DNA of 64,000 nucleotides from Ophryocystis elektroscirrha (GCA_030141585.1 JAQIFP010000002.1:124001-188000); one strand, 5' to 3'. Counted from the first letter of the stretch, positions 23,701 through 38,768 are shown. Translations and numbers: made by a program. The notes: generated from the letters alone by a model not told the origin.

Positions 23701-25299
23701 CAGCTTAATATTTTAATGTTTATTTGAAAAAAAATTTAAATAAAATATTTTTTACCAAAAAAAATTTATACTAATATTCAATTAAACTCAGGTATTTATT
23801 GAAACCTTTATTGATGAGCAACCATTGAAACTTTTTATTATTCCTGGAATATTAGAATCTACTTCTTTTTGTCCTCGAAAAAGGAAAGAAATATCGAACA
23901 TCCATTGGATCCCACTCTCTCAACTTCCAGGTTGGAAAAAGTTTCAAAGTACATATGAGTAAGACACAAAATTTTGATTGCTACTTTTCCAAATTGTAGA
24001 GATGTTTTAAATAATCAATCGACTGGAAATAAGGCAAGGTTTTGGAATTTAGAGCCATTTACCGAATCGTTAGCGGGTTGGATACGTTTAGTAAAAAAAG
24101 GTTCAACGAATCGAGAAATCAAAGACTCTCCAGCTGCAGTTGATATCAATGCAGATTGGGATGCTGTTTCAGTCGACAAATACGCTTTTTCTTCACCTCC
24201 AGCAGGCTATAATGATTTAATTAGTAAACGATATGCTTTTCACGCTGAAATAAATGATTACGAAAATGATGGTAGAGAATCTGATAAACATAATCTTTCT
24301 TTTACTTCTTTAACATTACGTCAACCAGCTCACCCTAAACCTACACCATTGCCTCCATATGTTGACGAAACCAAATGGTATAGAATTCCAAAAGACACAT
24401 CTCCAAGTTTAATAAAACGCTTGCAATATCCTAAGTTTTATCAGAAGCAAAAAATCTCTAATTTTTATAAAAAGCAGTCTGAATATATAGACAATGTTAA
24501 TTTATCAAAATGTGTTACAAAAATTGTTACCATTAAGCAGAATGATTCAAGGCAAAATGCAAAAGAACCTTTAAATGTAAGACAGTTAGCATATTTTTTT
24601 ATTAAATTATAGGTAATAAATGATGTTTCCGTGAAATTGAAAAGCATAGCACCAAATTTAAATAATTCAAGCGTTAACAAATACGCTCAAAACTTTGAAA
24701 ATACGATATTAGATCAAGAAAAAACAAGATTTCAGCCATCGCTATTCAAGTTTATTCAAAAATATAATTCATCGAAAAATGAGGCTACAGAAAACTCGCT
24801 TTCACAAATCTATAAAACTACGATTTTTTCTAAAAGTAGAATTGAGACTTTTATAGACACCGATGGTATTGCAAAAACAAAATTCATTAAGCTTCCTGAT
24901 AATCCGTATCTACCAAGCAAATTAGAAAATACGTTTCAAAATGATCACATATCATATAAAACGCCATTAAATATGCACCCACCACCTTCCAAATTAGTTA
25001 ATAAATTATCAGAAGAGCTTCCTGATATTCAACTTGAAGGCCCTTTGGTTGTTCGTTTTGGTGAACAAGCAAAAAATTCTGGTACAGATGACAATAATTC
25101 TAGAATCAATAGATGCAGTGAAAATAATTCTAATTTATTGATAAATACAAATGAACCAATCAATCACTTTTCGCAAAATAATTTACCTAAATTATCGCAT
25201 ACTGCATATGAAAAGTTTAATCTTTGCCGTACAATGCTAGGGTTGCCCTCGGTGTCTTTTGATGATTTTTATGATCTGCTCGGTTTAACGTTCAGTTAA
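20756..25299 (+). CDS. DCP2: mRNA-decapping enzyme DCP2 with long N- and C-terminal extensions
   Basis: Exon 1 (20756-20791) joins in phase to a large exon at 20860-23240. The regulatory domain (box A side) is near 23040-23320: ALEDCYSRFILNLP, IQEAFWWYDDFWFEKY and FITQWRKYC. The Nudix box is intact at about 23488-23560: GKIDEKENDVSCAIRELREE fits G-x5-E-x7-REUxEExGU, with catalytic glutamates. Later exons give the box B side (KLFIIPGILESTSF, IHWIPLSQLPGW) and a disordered C-terminus to 25299. DCP2 removes the 5' cap to start mRNA decay. The roughly 735 Ser/Asn/Lys-rich residues ahead of box A are unusual, since box A is normally at the N-terminus. The small introns between 23240 and 24000 were placed approximately. 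Confidence 0.9.
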
Positions 25300-25446
25300 T
25301 TGATGAGAAAGTAGACATTTTTTTTTTTCATCTCTTTCTGTAGTATATAAACAATTATACAAAAAAAAAAATTGTTATATATATATAAATTTTGAGATTG
25401 AAACGTACAAAAAAAAACAGATATAAAATAAAACAGATTATTTAAT

Positions 25447-28400
25447 TTACTTTGTGGGAGATGTGGTTGACTTATTATAAATTGTATCTCCTGTGGTGTA
25501 AAGCTGAGTTGGAGACTGCGTAAAAGGAGCTTGAATCGTGAACAATAGAGGATGGTAATTAGGGTGAAGAGCTACATCTGCAGGCGTTGTGGGAGTGCCA
25601 CAAACAATTTCTTGAGAAGCAGGCGGGAAAGAATAGTGATTTAAAGGGAATGTATTGTGAAGATTGTTATTTGACGAAGAATTGTTATATAGGGTTTTAT
25701 TGACTTGATCGGAAGACCAAGTGCCGTATATGTCTGTAGCCCTTACGCCTGTTTTTGTTGCATTGCTTGTAGAATCATTACTAACTATATTGAAATATTC
25801 TTGTCTTCGTAGGTCACGAATATAATTACGTAAATCAGAGAATACCCTTGTTTTTGAAAGATCTACGGGTATCGTTCGACAAATCCGCTTTAAACCAAGA
25901 GTTTTTGATAAAGTTTCAGCTGGATCATTTATAGGTTGCTGAATCAATGATCTAACGTCATCAAACCATCTAGTAACTTGTCTTGCAGTGTTTTGAAACC
26001 ATTCTGAACTATGGTCAAACCATATTTGGTTGTTTTGCTGCAGGATTTTGGATACATGCGAGTAAACTTCCGATGTTATTGGAGTTTTTTTGTCAATATA
26101 AGAATTTAGAGTTTTTGCTATCAATTGAATATCGTTAAACATATTTATAAACTCAGTTTGACGACTCAAATTAGTCAGATTCATTGATTGTATAGAATTG
26201 TAAACTTCTTCTATAACAGAGAAACTTAATTTGTTGTTATTTAATGCTTTTTTTGTTAATAGTTCAAGGGCATTCTTGACCGACTCCGGTAAATTTTCGA
26301 ATGTTGACTTTTCCAAATAATGTAAAATTCCCCATATACATTGCTGTAAATATATACACTTACAAAAATAAGTTTTCAGCCTGTTTAATAATTTAATTTG
26401 CTCGCTTAATATATAATGATTGACACAATTATTTTCTTTCTCGTAAGTAAAAGTGGGTAAATCTTCCAAATCTTTTTCGGAAAGAATTACAGTTTTTGCA
26501 AAAGCAGTAAATTCTTCAGAGCTTGGAAATTTGCAGCTTAAGAAATCATTAATAGTGAATGGGTGAATACTAGATATTATGGCAGAGTCAACATGTGACA
26601 AATCAATCAGTTTCAACATATAAATAGTAATAAAATCATTGATCTGATCTTTATTCAAATTTATAAACAATGACTCCACCCCTGATGGTATAAATTCGTA
26701 CGTGATGTTTACAGGACTATTTGTTGAACTAGAAATATTTTTCAACAAATTCGAAAGGAAGATTTGCTGGTTTGATTGACTTAAAGAATTGGAATCTATT
26801 GAGCTGGCAATTTTTTTTTTTAATGTTAACCATTGCTGTTGTATAAGAAATGTATTTCTTAACAAATGATATAAATTGAGCACAGTAATTTGAGATTTGA
26901 ATAAATTATCTAAGCAACTGTTTTCTAGCCATTTTACAAGAAGATACCATTTAGATGCTTCTTGTATACAATTTAAATCAATACAATGTTGAATATAATA
27001 ATACAATACAGAAAGATTATCAAATTCATTTGTATTAGGAGCAACATATAAATTATATAACCAATACTGAACTGAAGTTTCATACCATGAAATAACTTCA
27101 TGTACATACGTTTGACATGGGCTTTTGAATAATTTTGTTTTTAAAAAATCGTCAGTAACTGATTTAATGGACTGAGACAATGATTTGTGAAGCAAGCATT
27201 CAGCCATAGATCTATACGGGTGTAATATTTTGTTCAAGTATTGTTGGTATAAAGGTGCCTCTAAGAGTTCGTTATTTATAATATTTTTCACGAAATCAAA
27301 ATCTGTTTTATCATCTGTGTTTAAAGAATTGGACTCGACCGGAAAATAGGAATTCTTCAGTTTTAGTAAAAAAGCATCCCATTTTATCATATGACAGTAT
27401 AAGTTTGTTAGCATATTGTAAAAAGGTAGATGGGTCACGCGTAAAAATGCAGCTCTAATAATTAAATATTTTAAATCGTGAAGACAGTTTGAAGTGGGTT
27501 GCATGCGAGAATAGGGAATTTTAATTGATTGGTCAAGAGGAAGAAAAAATTGTACCACTTGAGTCGCGTCGTATAATGAGTCAAACGGTTTTCCAGATAT
27601 TGAAGTACAACAATGTCGTAATTGTTTTGATACTGTAATTAAAATTTCATCCTTGATGTTGCTTATATATAAAACGTCTAAATTGTTATTTATTATATGC
27701 GATACGTCATTCCAATTGATAGTGGCACAAATTTTTGGAGTTTTGAAATTGTTCAATTTGAAACAACCTAGATTTGTATGTTTTATTGATGAGTGTATTA
27801 GCTCAGTAGATTGACGATTTGACATAGTTTGAATAGGGTTTTTATTCATATTTGAAGTTTTAACTGTAAAATCTTGAAAATTCATTATGCAGTTTGAAAT
27901 ATTATTTGATTGTTGTTTAGTGATTTTTTTATTCTGTCTGCTTGACCGTGAACTATTAGAAGCACTTGAAAGCTTTTTTTTTATTTCACTATCTGCTGGA
28001 TATCCTTTTTGTAATTCATACATAATTGGACTAATTCCTTGGCTTCCATATATAAATGAAGCTACATCCAACAACCATATGATGGTCGTACTAAGAATAT
28101 TTGCCAATGGATTATGTATCGCACATATTTTATCACTAGGAGTCTCATAATTTGAGCTTAACAAAAAATATGAGAAATCTGGTTTTTGTATAGTATTTAT
28201 CAACTCATCAACTGGAAATATAGCTGGGGAATTAGAACAGGTTTCCTGACTTTGACTTATCGTGTAATGTTTTAACACATTGATATCTATATTAGACTGA
28301 TAAACTGGTAAAGAAGGGACAATTGAAGTGTTTACGTTGGAACGCCTCATTAAACATAAGAAACAAGAGAAGGTGAAATCTGTATTTAAAGTGTCAAATT

Positions 28401-31400
28401 CTGGATTCACACAAGAAATATGGAACTTTTGTAAGCAATCGCTGCACGTTATAAAAATTGATTGATTATAAATTTCAAAACAGCCGCAAACAGTGCACAT
28501 CTCAACTATGTTCTCAACCAAAGTCAAACCATTTAGACATTTATATAGAATAATCTCAGATACATTAAATTTTTCCAAGACGTCAGAATTCAAAACCCTT
28601 ATGGATTTAATCAGTTTTGTGAAACATTTAGTCCTGTTCATTAATTTTACTAGTATATTGTGATCATCAGTGTCAAATAATAAATTATGCAATGTTTCGG
28701 ATATTATATATTTTTTTGCACTTGAATTAATACATGAAGGGGTATTGAATAAATATATGTTGAAAACATTCTGAAAAAAAGCTATGTATTATGTTCATAA
28801 ATCGTTATTTAACTATTCTTTCATATAAATTTATATTACCATTGGTAAACATAATGAAATTTCAATAGAATATAGGTGGTCAAGTAAAATTTCATGTAAA
28901 ATTGTCAACAATTTTTTTTTAGATGAAGTTTGAAAAGGAAGAAGCTCACATTGTTCATAATAAGATATTAGATTGTTCGGACTAATATTTTCGTCATCTT
29001 CCGTATAATAATCAAATTCTGTGATAGGTGGATGAACGAGAACTAGAAGACGTTCTTGAACAATGAATCTTAAAGTAGAAAGCCAAACTATTCAAACAAT
29101 GATTGATATTTTATTACTTACGTAATTCAATAAGAATAACTTCTGAAAGCAACTGATATGCTGGAAGTAAACCAATATAATTTTTGTCTGAAAATATATT
29201 ATTATAATTTAACACGTCGAAAACTAATTTTTGATGCTAATCAAGTTTACCTAATGAAACAGCTTTTAATAATTTGAGACCTTCCGTCAAATAAGGTACC
29301 TTAACTTTTGATAGCTCTATACAAGAAGATTTAGAATATAATTTTGCACACTGTTCCCATTCAACATTATTATTCGACAATGTTCTTTCAGAATAAAACG
29401 TAATTGGCCATACTAAATCATTATTCTCTTCAGTTTGTTCGTCTAACCTAAATATTAAAATAAAACATTAAGCCTATATAAGTACATATTTAAGTTTAAA
29501 GAACATCGAGTATTCCAAGGACATTTAAATGATTGTATAAAATTGTTTAATAATGGTTTGCACAAAATTTGACTTATTGGAATACCAATGTAAGAATTAT
29601 TGCAAAGCTCAGAAGTTAAAGATGTTTCAGTCAATTTAATATATAAATTAGACCGTGTGACCTTTTGTTTAGCAAATTCTCTAGACTGTGAAAAAACATT
29701 ATTTTTTTGATTAATCCATAAAACCCATCGTTTCTGCCACATGCATTTAAGTTTCGCAGATGGACAAACAAAGTCTTTGATATTCATTGCTATAGAAAAG
29801 TCAGAATTAGGTGTTAATGCCCAAATATCCCAAAAGTTCAAAGAAATATCAGGGAAATTCCAATCTAATTCCATAATTTCCTTGCCGTTAAATATATGTT
29901 TAATAATGAAACACTGGAATGTTTTATTTAATTCATATGAATAATCTAATTTGTCAGATAAAGCTTGCTTGAGATCATCACATATTTTTAGCAAAGATGA
30001 ATTACCCATATTTAGAAAAGAAAAATCAATTGATGCATAATTTTTTAAGACAGATGGAAAATAACGTTCAAGTTCTTCAGTAATTGTACTTGAGAACCGT
30101 TGAGAAGTGTTAGAGTGAAATTTTATGATTAACTCATCGATTTCAACCATTTCATTCAACAGCTTTTGGGCTTCATTGAATGGAACGAGAAAATTACAAT
30201 GAGATAAATTGGAATCATTCACTAAATCAATAGATCTCCATGGGCACCCTGGATGTGGCAATGAGCAATTTAATGTAAAAATTGTACGTAATATAACTAA
30301 TAATTTTTTAATTTCTAAATTAAGTCTTTCTTCTAAATGATTGAAAGAAACAACACTTATATTGCAGAGCTCATTATGTAAATTTATCAAATTTCTGATC
30401 AAATTTATCAAATTTTGATACAAACTCGGGTGTTCATATATTAACCGTTGATTCAAAATCTTAATAGAATTATGTCTATTCGCCTCTTGAAATAAATTAA
30501 TGCTTTCTGGTATTATTTTATCGTGTATTATTTTAATTTCATTTTGTAATTGCCTATAGTATAAACCTTGATCTCTGAATATATGCTCTGAGCAATTCAA
30601 GAATGCAGAAATCACTGGTAATTCGATTTTTTTAGTTTCAGCATTTTTACATTTGTTCAACAAATTAAGCCATTGTTCTGATAAAATAACAGACTTTTTT
30701 AAATGATCAAAAGTGGGTATAGAAATATTTAGACATTGACCCATATTAATAAATCTGCACCAATCTTCTAGATTAAGGCTCATTTCAGATTGTTTCGATA
30801 ATTGATCCAACCATTCTTCACATTTTTCAATCTTTTCAATTAATGACTCGGTAAAAACTAATGATTTTTTGTTTAACTTGATTTGTGAATCTATTTTCGA
30901 CAAATCGTAATAAACACTAGGTAAAGATTGGATAAAACTTTTTGCTTTTGCTAGCTCATCCAATGTTATTTGATTATCTAAAAAATTTTGAGCAGTTTTT
31001 TCTAAAGTTTCAACAGCACAAAGTAATGGGTATCCAATTTCTTTCCAACATTTTATTTCAACGGGACAATTTTCGATATAATTTGATATTTCACGTAAAG
31101 TTAATAGATTGATACCCGTAGATGATTTGATAGCGTTCAAAATATTATTCTCACAATTATCTGCCTCTTCTAAATGACCTATAACTTTACTTGTAATTGA
31201 AGTCAGCTTTAACATTTTTGATTCATTTAATTGATTTAAAAAGTCTTTCCATATATTTTTACAAGGCTTAAGTTGAGCCAGATTGTTATAATCGTCAATC
31301 CATTTTGACCTGTATATGTCTAGAACTTTTGTAATTTCTCTTTCAGGTATTTCATTGATCAAATAATTGTATAAACTATTGCTATCGCTACATGAAATAA

Positions 31401-34400
31401 TTTTATTGTAATCTGCACAATCTGTATGCTCTGTATTTTCCTGAACACTGTAATTTTGGTCTATTGATAAATTTGTTTTTGAAGAGTCTGTTTGAAATGC
31501 CGACAAAGGTTTTGATGTGTCTAATAAAGATTCAAAATCCTTAGAATCTGGTAAGTTTATGATATCCAACAAATCAGATTCTTTTATAGGAAACTGTAAA
31601 GAAAATACGCGTCCTCTCCACAACTTCAAGTAAAACGGTTTTGCTAATTGTTGTTCTGCTCGTAAGTCTATGCAAAAATATTTTGCTTCAAGAAGAAGCT
31701 GAAACTTTAAAGAAGCTGTCACACTAGAAGACGTATTTCGTAATCGGAGACAATCTTTAACGCGCCTTTTCCATCTATCTGCGTGTAATTGTAGTTGTTT
31801 CAATGTTTTGTGCCTTTCGGGATCAAATATAAAATTTTCGGAGTGCTGAGCGAGCAATCTTGATAAATCATCAAAACAAGGTCTAATGCTATTGGGAGGA
31901 TTTTCAAGTAATTCAATGATTTCATGAAATTCACTGTTATTTTTATCAGATATATTATCTAAATTTATATTCCCATCATCTGATTTGCATGTATCATTTG
32001 ACGAATAATCTTTAACTATGGTTTCTACGTCATTATTGTCACATATTTTGATAGGAAAATAATTAAGAGCACGAGCTATAAGTGTTTCACCTAAAACATG
32101 CCTAACATGATGAAGAAACTCATCGGCTTGCATTATCCATAATTCATGGCGAGATATAATTTCTTCCAATTCTACTAAATAAAAGTCAATGTCAACGTAT
32201 TCAGATATTGAAATCCCTTCTTTAAGAAGACTTTGAGCTTCATTAAGTAAAATAGAATTAACAGTCCCTAAAGCTTTTTTATATCGTTTTTTCCATTTCA
32301 AAACTCGCTGCCTGAATTCCTCAAATACATGAAATGTTGGTATAACTATTCTAAAAGATTGATAAGAATTACAGAAATCGTTTAATTGAGCTTCTGTTAC
32401 TCGGATTTTATCTTTTTTATAATTTGTATTGTTGTCTTCCATTTCATCGTCATCTGGTTTGGAAGACTTCTCGTCATCTTTTGCATAAGTAGGACTTTCA
32501 GAACTAGTAACGGCGTAGTAAATTTTTAACCCTTTTGTCAATAATTTACATGCTGTATCTAATTCATGATATTCTGAAATATTACAAATAGATGAAAAAG
32601 GTGCTTCAATACTTTTCTTGAGCCAATTTTGTGCCAAACTACAATATTTCATAAATTCTGATATTTCTTTCTGATCTTTGAATCTTAGTAAAAAGTTTTT
32701 GGCAGTTGGAGTTAAAAATTCATAAATTTGAGTCAAGGTAAAAATTTTACGGCCATCTAACAACCTTTGAATGCGATCAAGCCACTGGGAAGCTTCAACA
32801 TCCTCTCTCAAATTTTTTAAATTAGGAATATTTAACTTAAAGTTTGAATTATCATATAAGTCAATTAATTCTTTACAATTGTCTAAATCTTTTCCATGAA
32901 TGGCATTTGCGATCATTTTTTGCCACGAGGCAGCTTTTTCCAAATAAGATATCAATATTTCACCTTCATCTACGAGGAATGGTAGTTTATTATAATTTTC
33001 AATAAAAGGCTGTATAGCGTTCACATCAAGCATAGAACTTGTGGTAGTAGAATTTTCAAGTAGAGAATTGAATTTTCGTGTAACTTCTTGTCTGAAATCT
33101 TCACATTTTTGTATATCAGTACTTAATTTATTTTGCTCATCACTCAAATTACATACATTTGTCAAAATGCTAGATTCATCTAACAATTTAACGGCTAATG
33201 ATAACGGGAGGCGTTTGTTGTGGTGTAAAGAATACAGGTTATTGACAGCTTGTTTCCAAACTGCTACAGATTTGACGCGAGAACGCAGTTCATCATATTG
33301 CAAACACAATTCTGAAAAACTGCTCAGTTTGTTTGAAGGCTCTTTAGATTTTAAAACAGTGAATACATTAGAACTATCTATTGGATTTGAAGATTTTTCA
33401 TTACAAGATGCTAAAGTTGATTGATTTATCAATTTGTCATCAAGGGAAGTTTCAGATGCTTCTGAAGTTAAAGTTAAAGATTTTCGTTGTCTCTTAGCAG
33501 ATGCACGAACATAAAGTGATAGACTGGTTTCTGGGTCAATAGGATTTAAGGTTGACTTAACGTTCGTGTTTTCGGTTAGTAAATTTTCTATCAAGGAACT
33601 GGATGAATGTTTAAATAAATTTAATGCATGCTTGTATAACAAATGATGGATAAGTTTTGGCATTTTCCAGCATTTTTCTGCTGTGATACTTGGATTTTCT
33701 ATTACTATTGAATTGATACTTTTACTAACATTTTCATGTAACACTTCGTATACTTTGGATATGTCAAATGAACAAAACGGAGTTTGAAAATCTTGAAATA
33801 TAGAATTGAGACAGGAGTAATAAATTGAAGCGCTGATTGGTTTATCTAAATGCTGCTTTTGATAAGAAAAACTATTATTTTCAGAAACAAATTTTACGTA
33901 CTCATTGTCACAATTGAACAAACTAGTGGCATTATTAACACTAGTATAATTCTTTGGAGATTCACCACAGTTTACTCCAGACTCTAACTGATCGTTTTTG
34001 TCTGGTAAACTTTCATGCTTAATTTTAATTTTAGGCTTACATAGCTTCGCCTTATTGTCAGATATATCTGAATGTGAGCAATTTTTTCGTACAATATTTT
34101 TTTTAATAGGGGAGTTTTTCAATTTTGCAATACGAACAACAGGTTTACGATCAGATGTTGCTGTGTCATCTGAGGATGAATTTATGTAAACTAATTCTTC
34201 TAGGGATGTTTTGCAATTTGCTTCAGGAGAAATATTTGATTTTTGAATTTTAATATCAGACGTTTCACTATTTTCTGATTTCAACATCGACTTTTTTGCT
34301 GCCTTTAAAAGAGGTTGCTGATATGCCGATACATGTGAAGTCACGTCATCGAATAGTTTAGGCGAATATAAAATGTGCGGTATATTTTTATTAACATCTT

Positions 34401-34596
34401 CAGAAAAATTCTCATCGAATATATACTCTTCATTATCTGGAAAAAATTCTGGTATAACGAAGGCCTGATATAAATTTGCTTCTACGCGTATTTTTCCAGC
34501 ATAAGATTGCATGCCTCTTCGACGTCTATTTGTTGTCGAACGTAAAGTAATTCCCGTACGTGCACACTGATCTTTTTGGTGTATTTTTCGACTCAT
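25447..34596 (-). CDS. Giant chromatin protein: ELM2-like start, PLU-1-like repeats, PHD finger
   Basis: The start is ATG 34596 (MSRKIHQKDQCARTG), and the product is near 3,000 residues. The main exons are 34596 to about 29494 and about 28720-25447, with four or so small exons between them; the 29494/29455 join is in phase. Near the N-terminus KIRVEANLYQAFVIPEF resembles the ELM2 motif, which recruits histone deacetylases. The large middle part has repeated helical segments with the W..l..L..A..W spacing of the PLU-1 domain of KDM5-type proteins (e.g. LEKAASWQKMIANAI, VEASQWLDRIQRLLDG). A PHD finger lies near 28370-28510 (CTVCG, FITCSDCLQKFHISC, FSCFLC). No JmjC domain is seen, so it is unlikely to be a demethylase. 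It is better read as a scaffold or reader in a histone-modifying complex. Confidence 0.75.
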
Positions 34597-35406
34597 CGTT
34601 ACGCAACAACGCAACGCTCAATTATAAGATCAATCTGTCGCGTAATACAAAAAAATCAAAAAAAATAATTAGGTGTCTAAAAACAACTGATGGAATCTTG
34701 TGCCTAAAATACCTTTTCATATCACTTTAGAAAGATACTTAGCTAGACTTATTAAAAATATACTTTATAATGACACAACAAGTTTCTTTCATCTTTACAG
34801 TTTTCTTAAAAAAACTAATTTATAATTAATAGATCTATTTAATTCAATATTCATTTTTTCGTAAACAGACAATAACGCCTTTGTATAAATACAACGAAAA
34901 TCTTAAGTTGTTCATAAGCTTGTAGATCAATAAAATAAGGAGATTGGTCTAACAAATTTAAAGTTGTTTCAAAAAATAGTTCTTAAACAAAAAATTGGTA
35001 AATTAAAGAAATGTAAATACTATAAGTCGAATCAAGTAAGTACTTGTAATTGACTTGTCAGTATCTAATTGTGAAGTGAAATTTTATAATGTTTAAACTA
35101 AATTATTTTTTGAATTGATTTTTTTATATAACATGCCATAATTTATTTTTAATATTTATACATTAATTTTTGTACATTATAATAACAAAAACTATGTATA
35201 TATTTATAATTACAAGCATAAAACTAATATAACGTTCGGAAATTAAAAACATATTAACAATAATAATTTCTGCTTGACTAAATAATATCAATCAAGCATT
35301 ATAATAAATAATGCACATAATAAAAAATATTTATATTAAAAAAAAAGATTACACAGTAATTTATAATACTACCTCAAATTTGATGCATTCAGTGATAAGA
35401 AAAAAC
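34597..35406. other. AT-rich spacer upstream of the ELM2/PHD gene
   Basis: About 810 bases without a supported exon, very AT-rich around 35100-35350. It should contain the promoter of the giant gene and the 3' UTR of the next minus-strand gene. Nothing else is seen. Confidence 0.4.
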
Positions 35407-38400
35407 CTATTTACTTTTAATCAAGACATCGTTGAATATAATAGATATTTTACTTAAGAGCTTATGAATGTCAGATTTAGCAACATTTCTGCGTCTCATA
35501 AGCCTAAATAATGATGAAGTCTTACAAATTTACCTTGTAAGCATATCACGTATGTTCTCAAAATTTATTTCAGCATACCACAATGTAAAATTGATTTCTT
35601 TATAATCAACGAAATTTAATGCTTTATGGTTTTTAAATCTATCTTCAATATCATGAATGCTTGATGCTACAGTTTGACACAAGTAATGCATTGTTTGAAA
35701 CTCTAACAGATTATCCTAGAACAAAAAAATTAAAAACTAAATATAGTACTTCAAATTCCCATTGAGGAATAACACGTGAAGAAGCATCCTATAAACATAA
35801 TTTATCCATTAAGTTTACTGTGAGTGATTTATATAAATCATTTATACGATCGCGAAGGATACTCTTATTTGAGATATTATAATGCGAAAAAATTTCCAGT
35901 AACTCAACTATTTCCTTCCTGTCCGTATATTCATTAGAAAACTTGACAATATTTTTTTTTAAATGTTCAAAATACGTTTTTAAGACCTTCATTCGTCTAA
36001 AATTATAAATAGCAATTTATGTACATACGACATTAATTGTACACGATTTTGTTTAGGTAAATCAAGATAATCATGGAGAGATTTTGTAAACATTGTTTTA
36101 AAGTTAATTCGTTGATGAACAAGTTGTCTAAGTTATTTATAATATAAACTTAATATTACTTGATAAATTTGCAATGATTTAACAACGCATATTTTGATAT
36201 TTTTATATTATGTTCGGCATAAATTAATGCCTTTAATCCCGTAACCCAAGCGTCAAACTCATACTCATTTTTGCAAGTTAAATGTAATGTTTTCGATGCA
36301 TGTTTCAAAGCCCCGAATACATTAAGTGGATTCATTAGCGGATAGCCAATTCTTTTTTTGCAAACAATCTATTATAAAATCATCAACAATTCAGGAGTCA
36401 ATTTACTGAAAATGATAAATGATGTGATGATGATCTTTTATATTGGCGGAAAAATTTAGACTCTTTGCCGATAAAAATAGCTTCAATATTTTTAATCTCT
36501 ACTGGAAATCATTTTGTTTGAAAAACTTAATTACAGTGACAGCTCCTTACATCTAAAGAATACCATAGCAAGCGTTGAAAATCATAGCTTAGTTGAAAAT
36601 AACGCATTTGAGGAGAGCTTAAAATAGTATGCAACAACAAATTAGTTCCTAAAATTAAGTATTACTTTTAAACGTAATTATCTGTTCAACTGACATATTA
36701 AGATTATTAATGAATAAATTTTCTTACAAAATTATCACTATTTACCTTTAGATATAAATTTCAAAGCCCTATCTGATTCATCATGTTCTAACGGTTCGAT
36801 TGGTTCCTGTAAATTTTTTCCAATATAGCCTAAGTATGTATGTTGTAACAACGTTATTTACATGAAGCATCTATGAAATTGCGATGTTCGCTTTTTGTTA
36901 AAGCATAGATTTTATTTAGTTTTAATTGATCAAACTCGTTGTACGAATATTCCCGACCGTAGTAAAAATAGTTCTTCTTTTTATTAAGTATTATGTAATT
37001 TTGAGTTTCATCTTGAGTTTGATGTAATTCATAGAGGGTGAATCCAACATATGAGGAAGATTCTAAGTTTTCTGTTTGAATTTTTTTTCTATAACCTGTA
37101 GCAGTTATTGAATCACATGCTGAGTAGATAAGTTCACTAATATCTTCTGCGGATATATCTTTGGACCAAGTAACCGGTGTTAAAACATTCTATTTTGGTG
37201 TTCAGCATAAATAGAATGCTTACTTTGTGAAGTACATATATAGTTATTCGGTCAATATTTTCGAGTTGATTCTCAGGTACCTTTGCAGCCGGTCTTGGCT
37301 CGCATTCCGATTTGTCATCAGTTTCATTGTTTTCCAATAAAACATTTGCTTCCACACAGTCTGAATAAAAATCCTCTTTATTATAAACATTCTAATTTTT
37401 TTTTTTTTACAATTCTAGCTACCTTCTCAAAATCTAAGTATTTTGAAGAATCATCTGTAATAACACTAATGTGGTTATATTCTGTAGATTGATGAGGATG
37501 AAGTAATTTATGAATATTTTCCTGACTGTATTGGTAATCTAAGAGATTCAAATAGTTAAAGGCAATATATTCGTACCAATATGCGTATCTTGAAAGTTTT
37601 CAGAAATTAAATTTTCTGCAATTGTATTATTATTTGATGAATAACCATTTGATAATTGCTCTAATATTAGCTCATCAGATTTTGAGATGTTTGAAGACGA
37701 TAGGATTGGTTGCGAGTTATGTTCATTTGAACTAATATCAGAATCATGGCTAAGATAATGGAGGTGGTTGTTAGAAGGATTCACGAATGCTTCAGTTTTT
37801 TTCTGCTTTAAAGTCGAATCATTATCTAAATTCAAGTATTTATTCTGAGAAATTGAATTTGAAGAATTTCCCAGTAAGTTATCAAGTGTTGTAATGATTT
37901 TCTCCATAGCTAATTCAGAATCGCTTTTGTTTAAAAAATCAGATTCAGTTGGGTTTAGGGGAGTGGTATTTTTTATGGTATTAGTATCGCTCAAAAGAAT
38001 TTCATGGGAATTGTCACACTTTATTCGTTCATCAATTTCTTCAGAAAAAACCGGTTGTTTTGTAGCGGCCGTTTTTTGCATATTATCTGTATCAGTGGGT
38101 AACTTTTCCTGTGAAATTTGTTCATGAGATTCCTTTATTTCAGTAGTACTGAAATTTCTAACTTCTTCTTTACGTGAGTTTGAATTATTTGTTTGCAAAC
38201 AACTTTCAACCGTGTTTTTTTTCAACAAATGCTGTAAAATTGATTTAATTTTATATTTTTTGGCTTCCTGATTTTTTCTTATTTTATAGTTTGATATAAT
38301 TAAAAGTCTGTTGCAGCCAATCACAAAATTTGTTTCATTAAATAAACTGATACTTTCGTCGTTTATGAAAGGCACTTTAACCAGGTGATGTTTAATGATG

Positions 38401-38768
38401 CAGAGTTGTTTATATTCACAGAGTAAGACTCTTCTTATTGAATTATATGACAACTTTTTTGCCATTATATTACCGACTTTACGTATCAAAATAAAATAAA
38501 TTTGATGATTTTGAAACCTTATGTATTTAATATGATATGAAGAATAATTTGTTCGGAAACTGCACAAATGTTTTTTTAAACATCTTTTATTTTGATTTTT
38601 AGCACTAGTCACTTCGTCATATATGAACGGATATGAAATAACATTCGTAGAGCTGTGCTTTATGCTCGGTAAATTCTCAGACTGAAGATCTATATCTTCA
38701 CAACTTTTGAAAGAAGTGTAGGTAGAATTGCAACTAATTGAAGATGATCTACTTTTATAGCCACTCAT
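35407..38768 (-). CDS. PH-domain-like protein, otherwise unknown
   Basis: The first exon (38768 to about 37560) starts MSGYKSRSSSISCNS and encodes a Ser/Asn-rich protein with a more structured part (YIRFQNHQIYFILIRK, RRVLLCEYKQLCIIKHHL). Many small exons follow. One near 36220-36330 reads KTLHLTCKNEYEFDAWVTGL, the C-terminal strand and helix (with the conserved Trp) of a PH domain. Near 36590 MRYFQLSYDFQRLLWYSLD fits its first strands. Further exons (KTYFEHLKKNIVKF near 35960, VDYKEINFTLWYAEINFENI near 35560) are helical. The last ends NDVLIKSK at 35407. PH domains bind phosphoinositides or proteins. The exon chain between 37500 and 35800 is only partly resolved, so the unit could be two genes. 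Confidence 0.55.

Noticed and set aside
33041..33424. Plus-strand 127-codon frame inside the ELM2/PHD gene
   Set aside because: It is a shadow of the strongly supported minus-strand coding exon.
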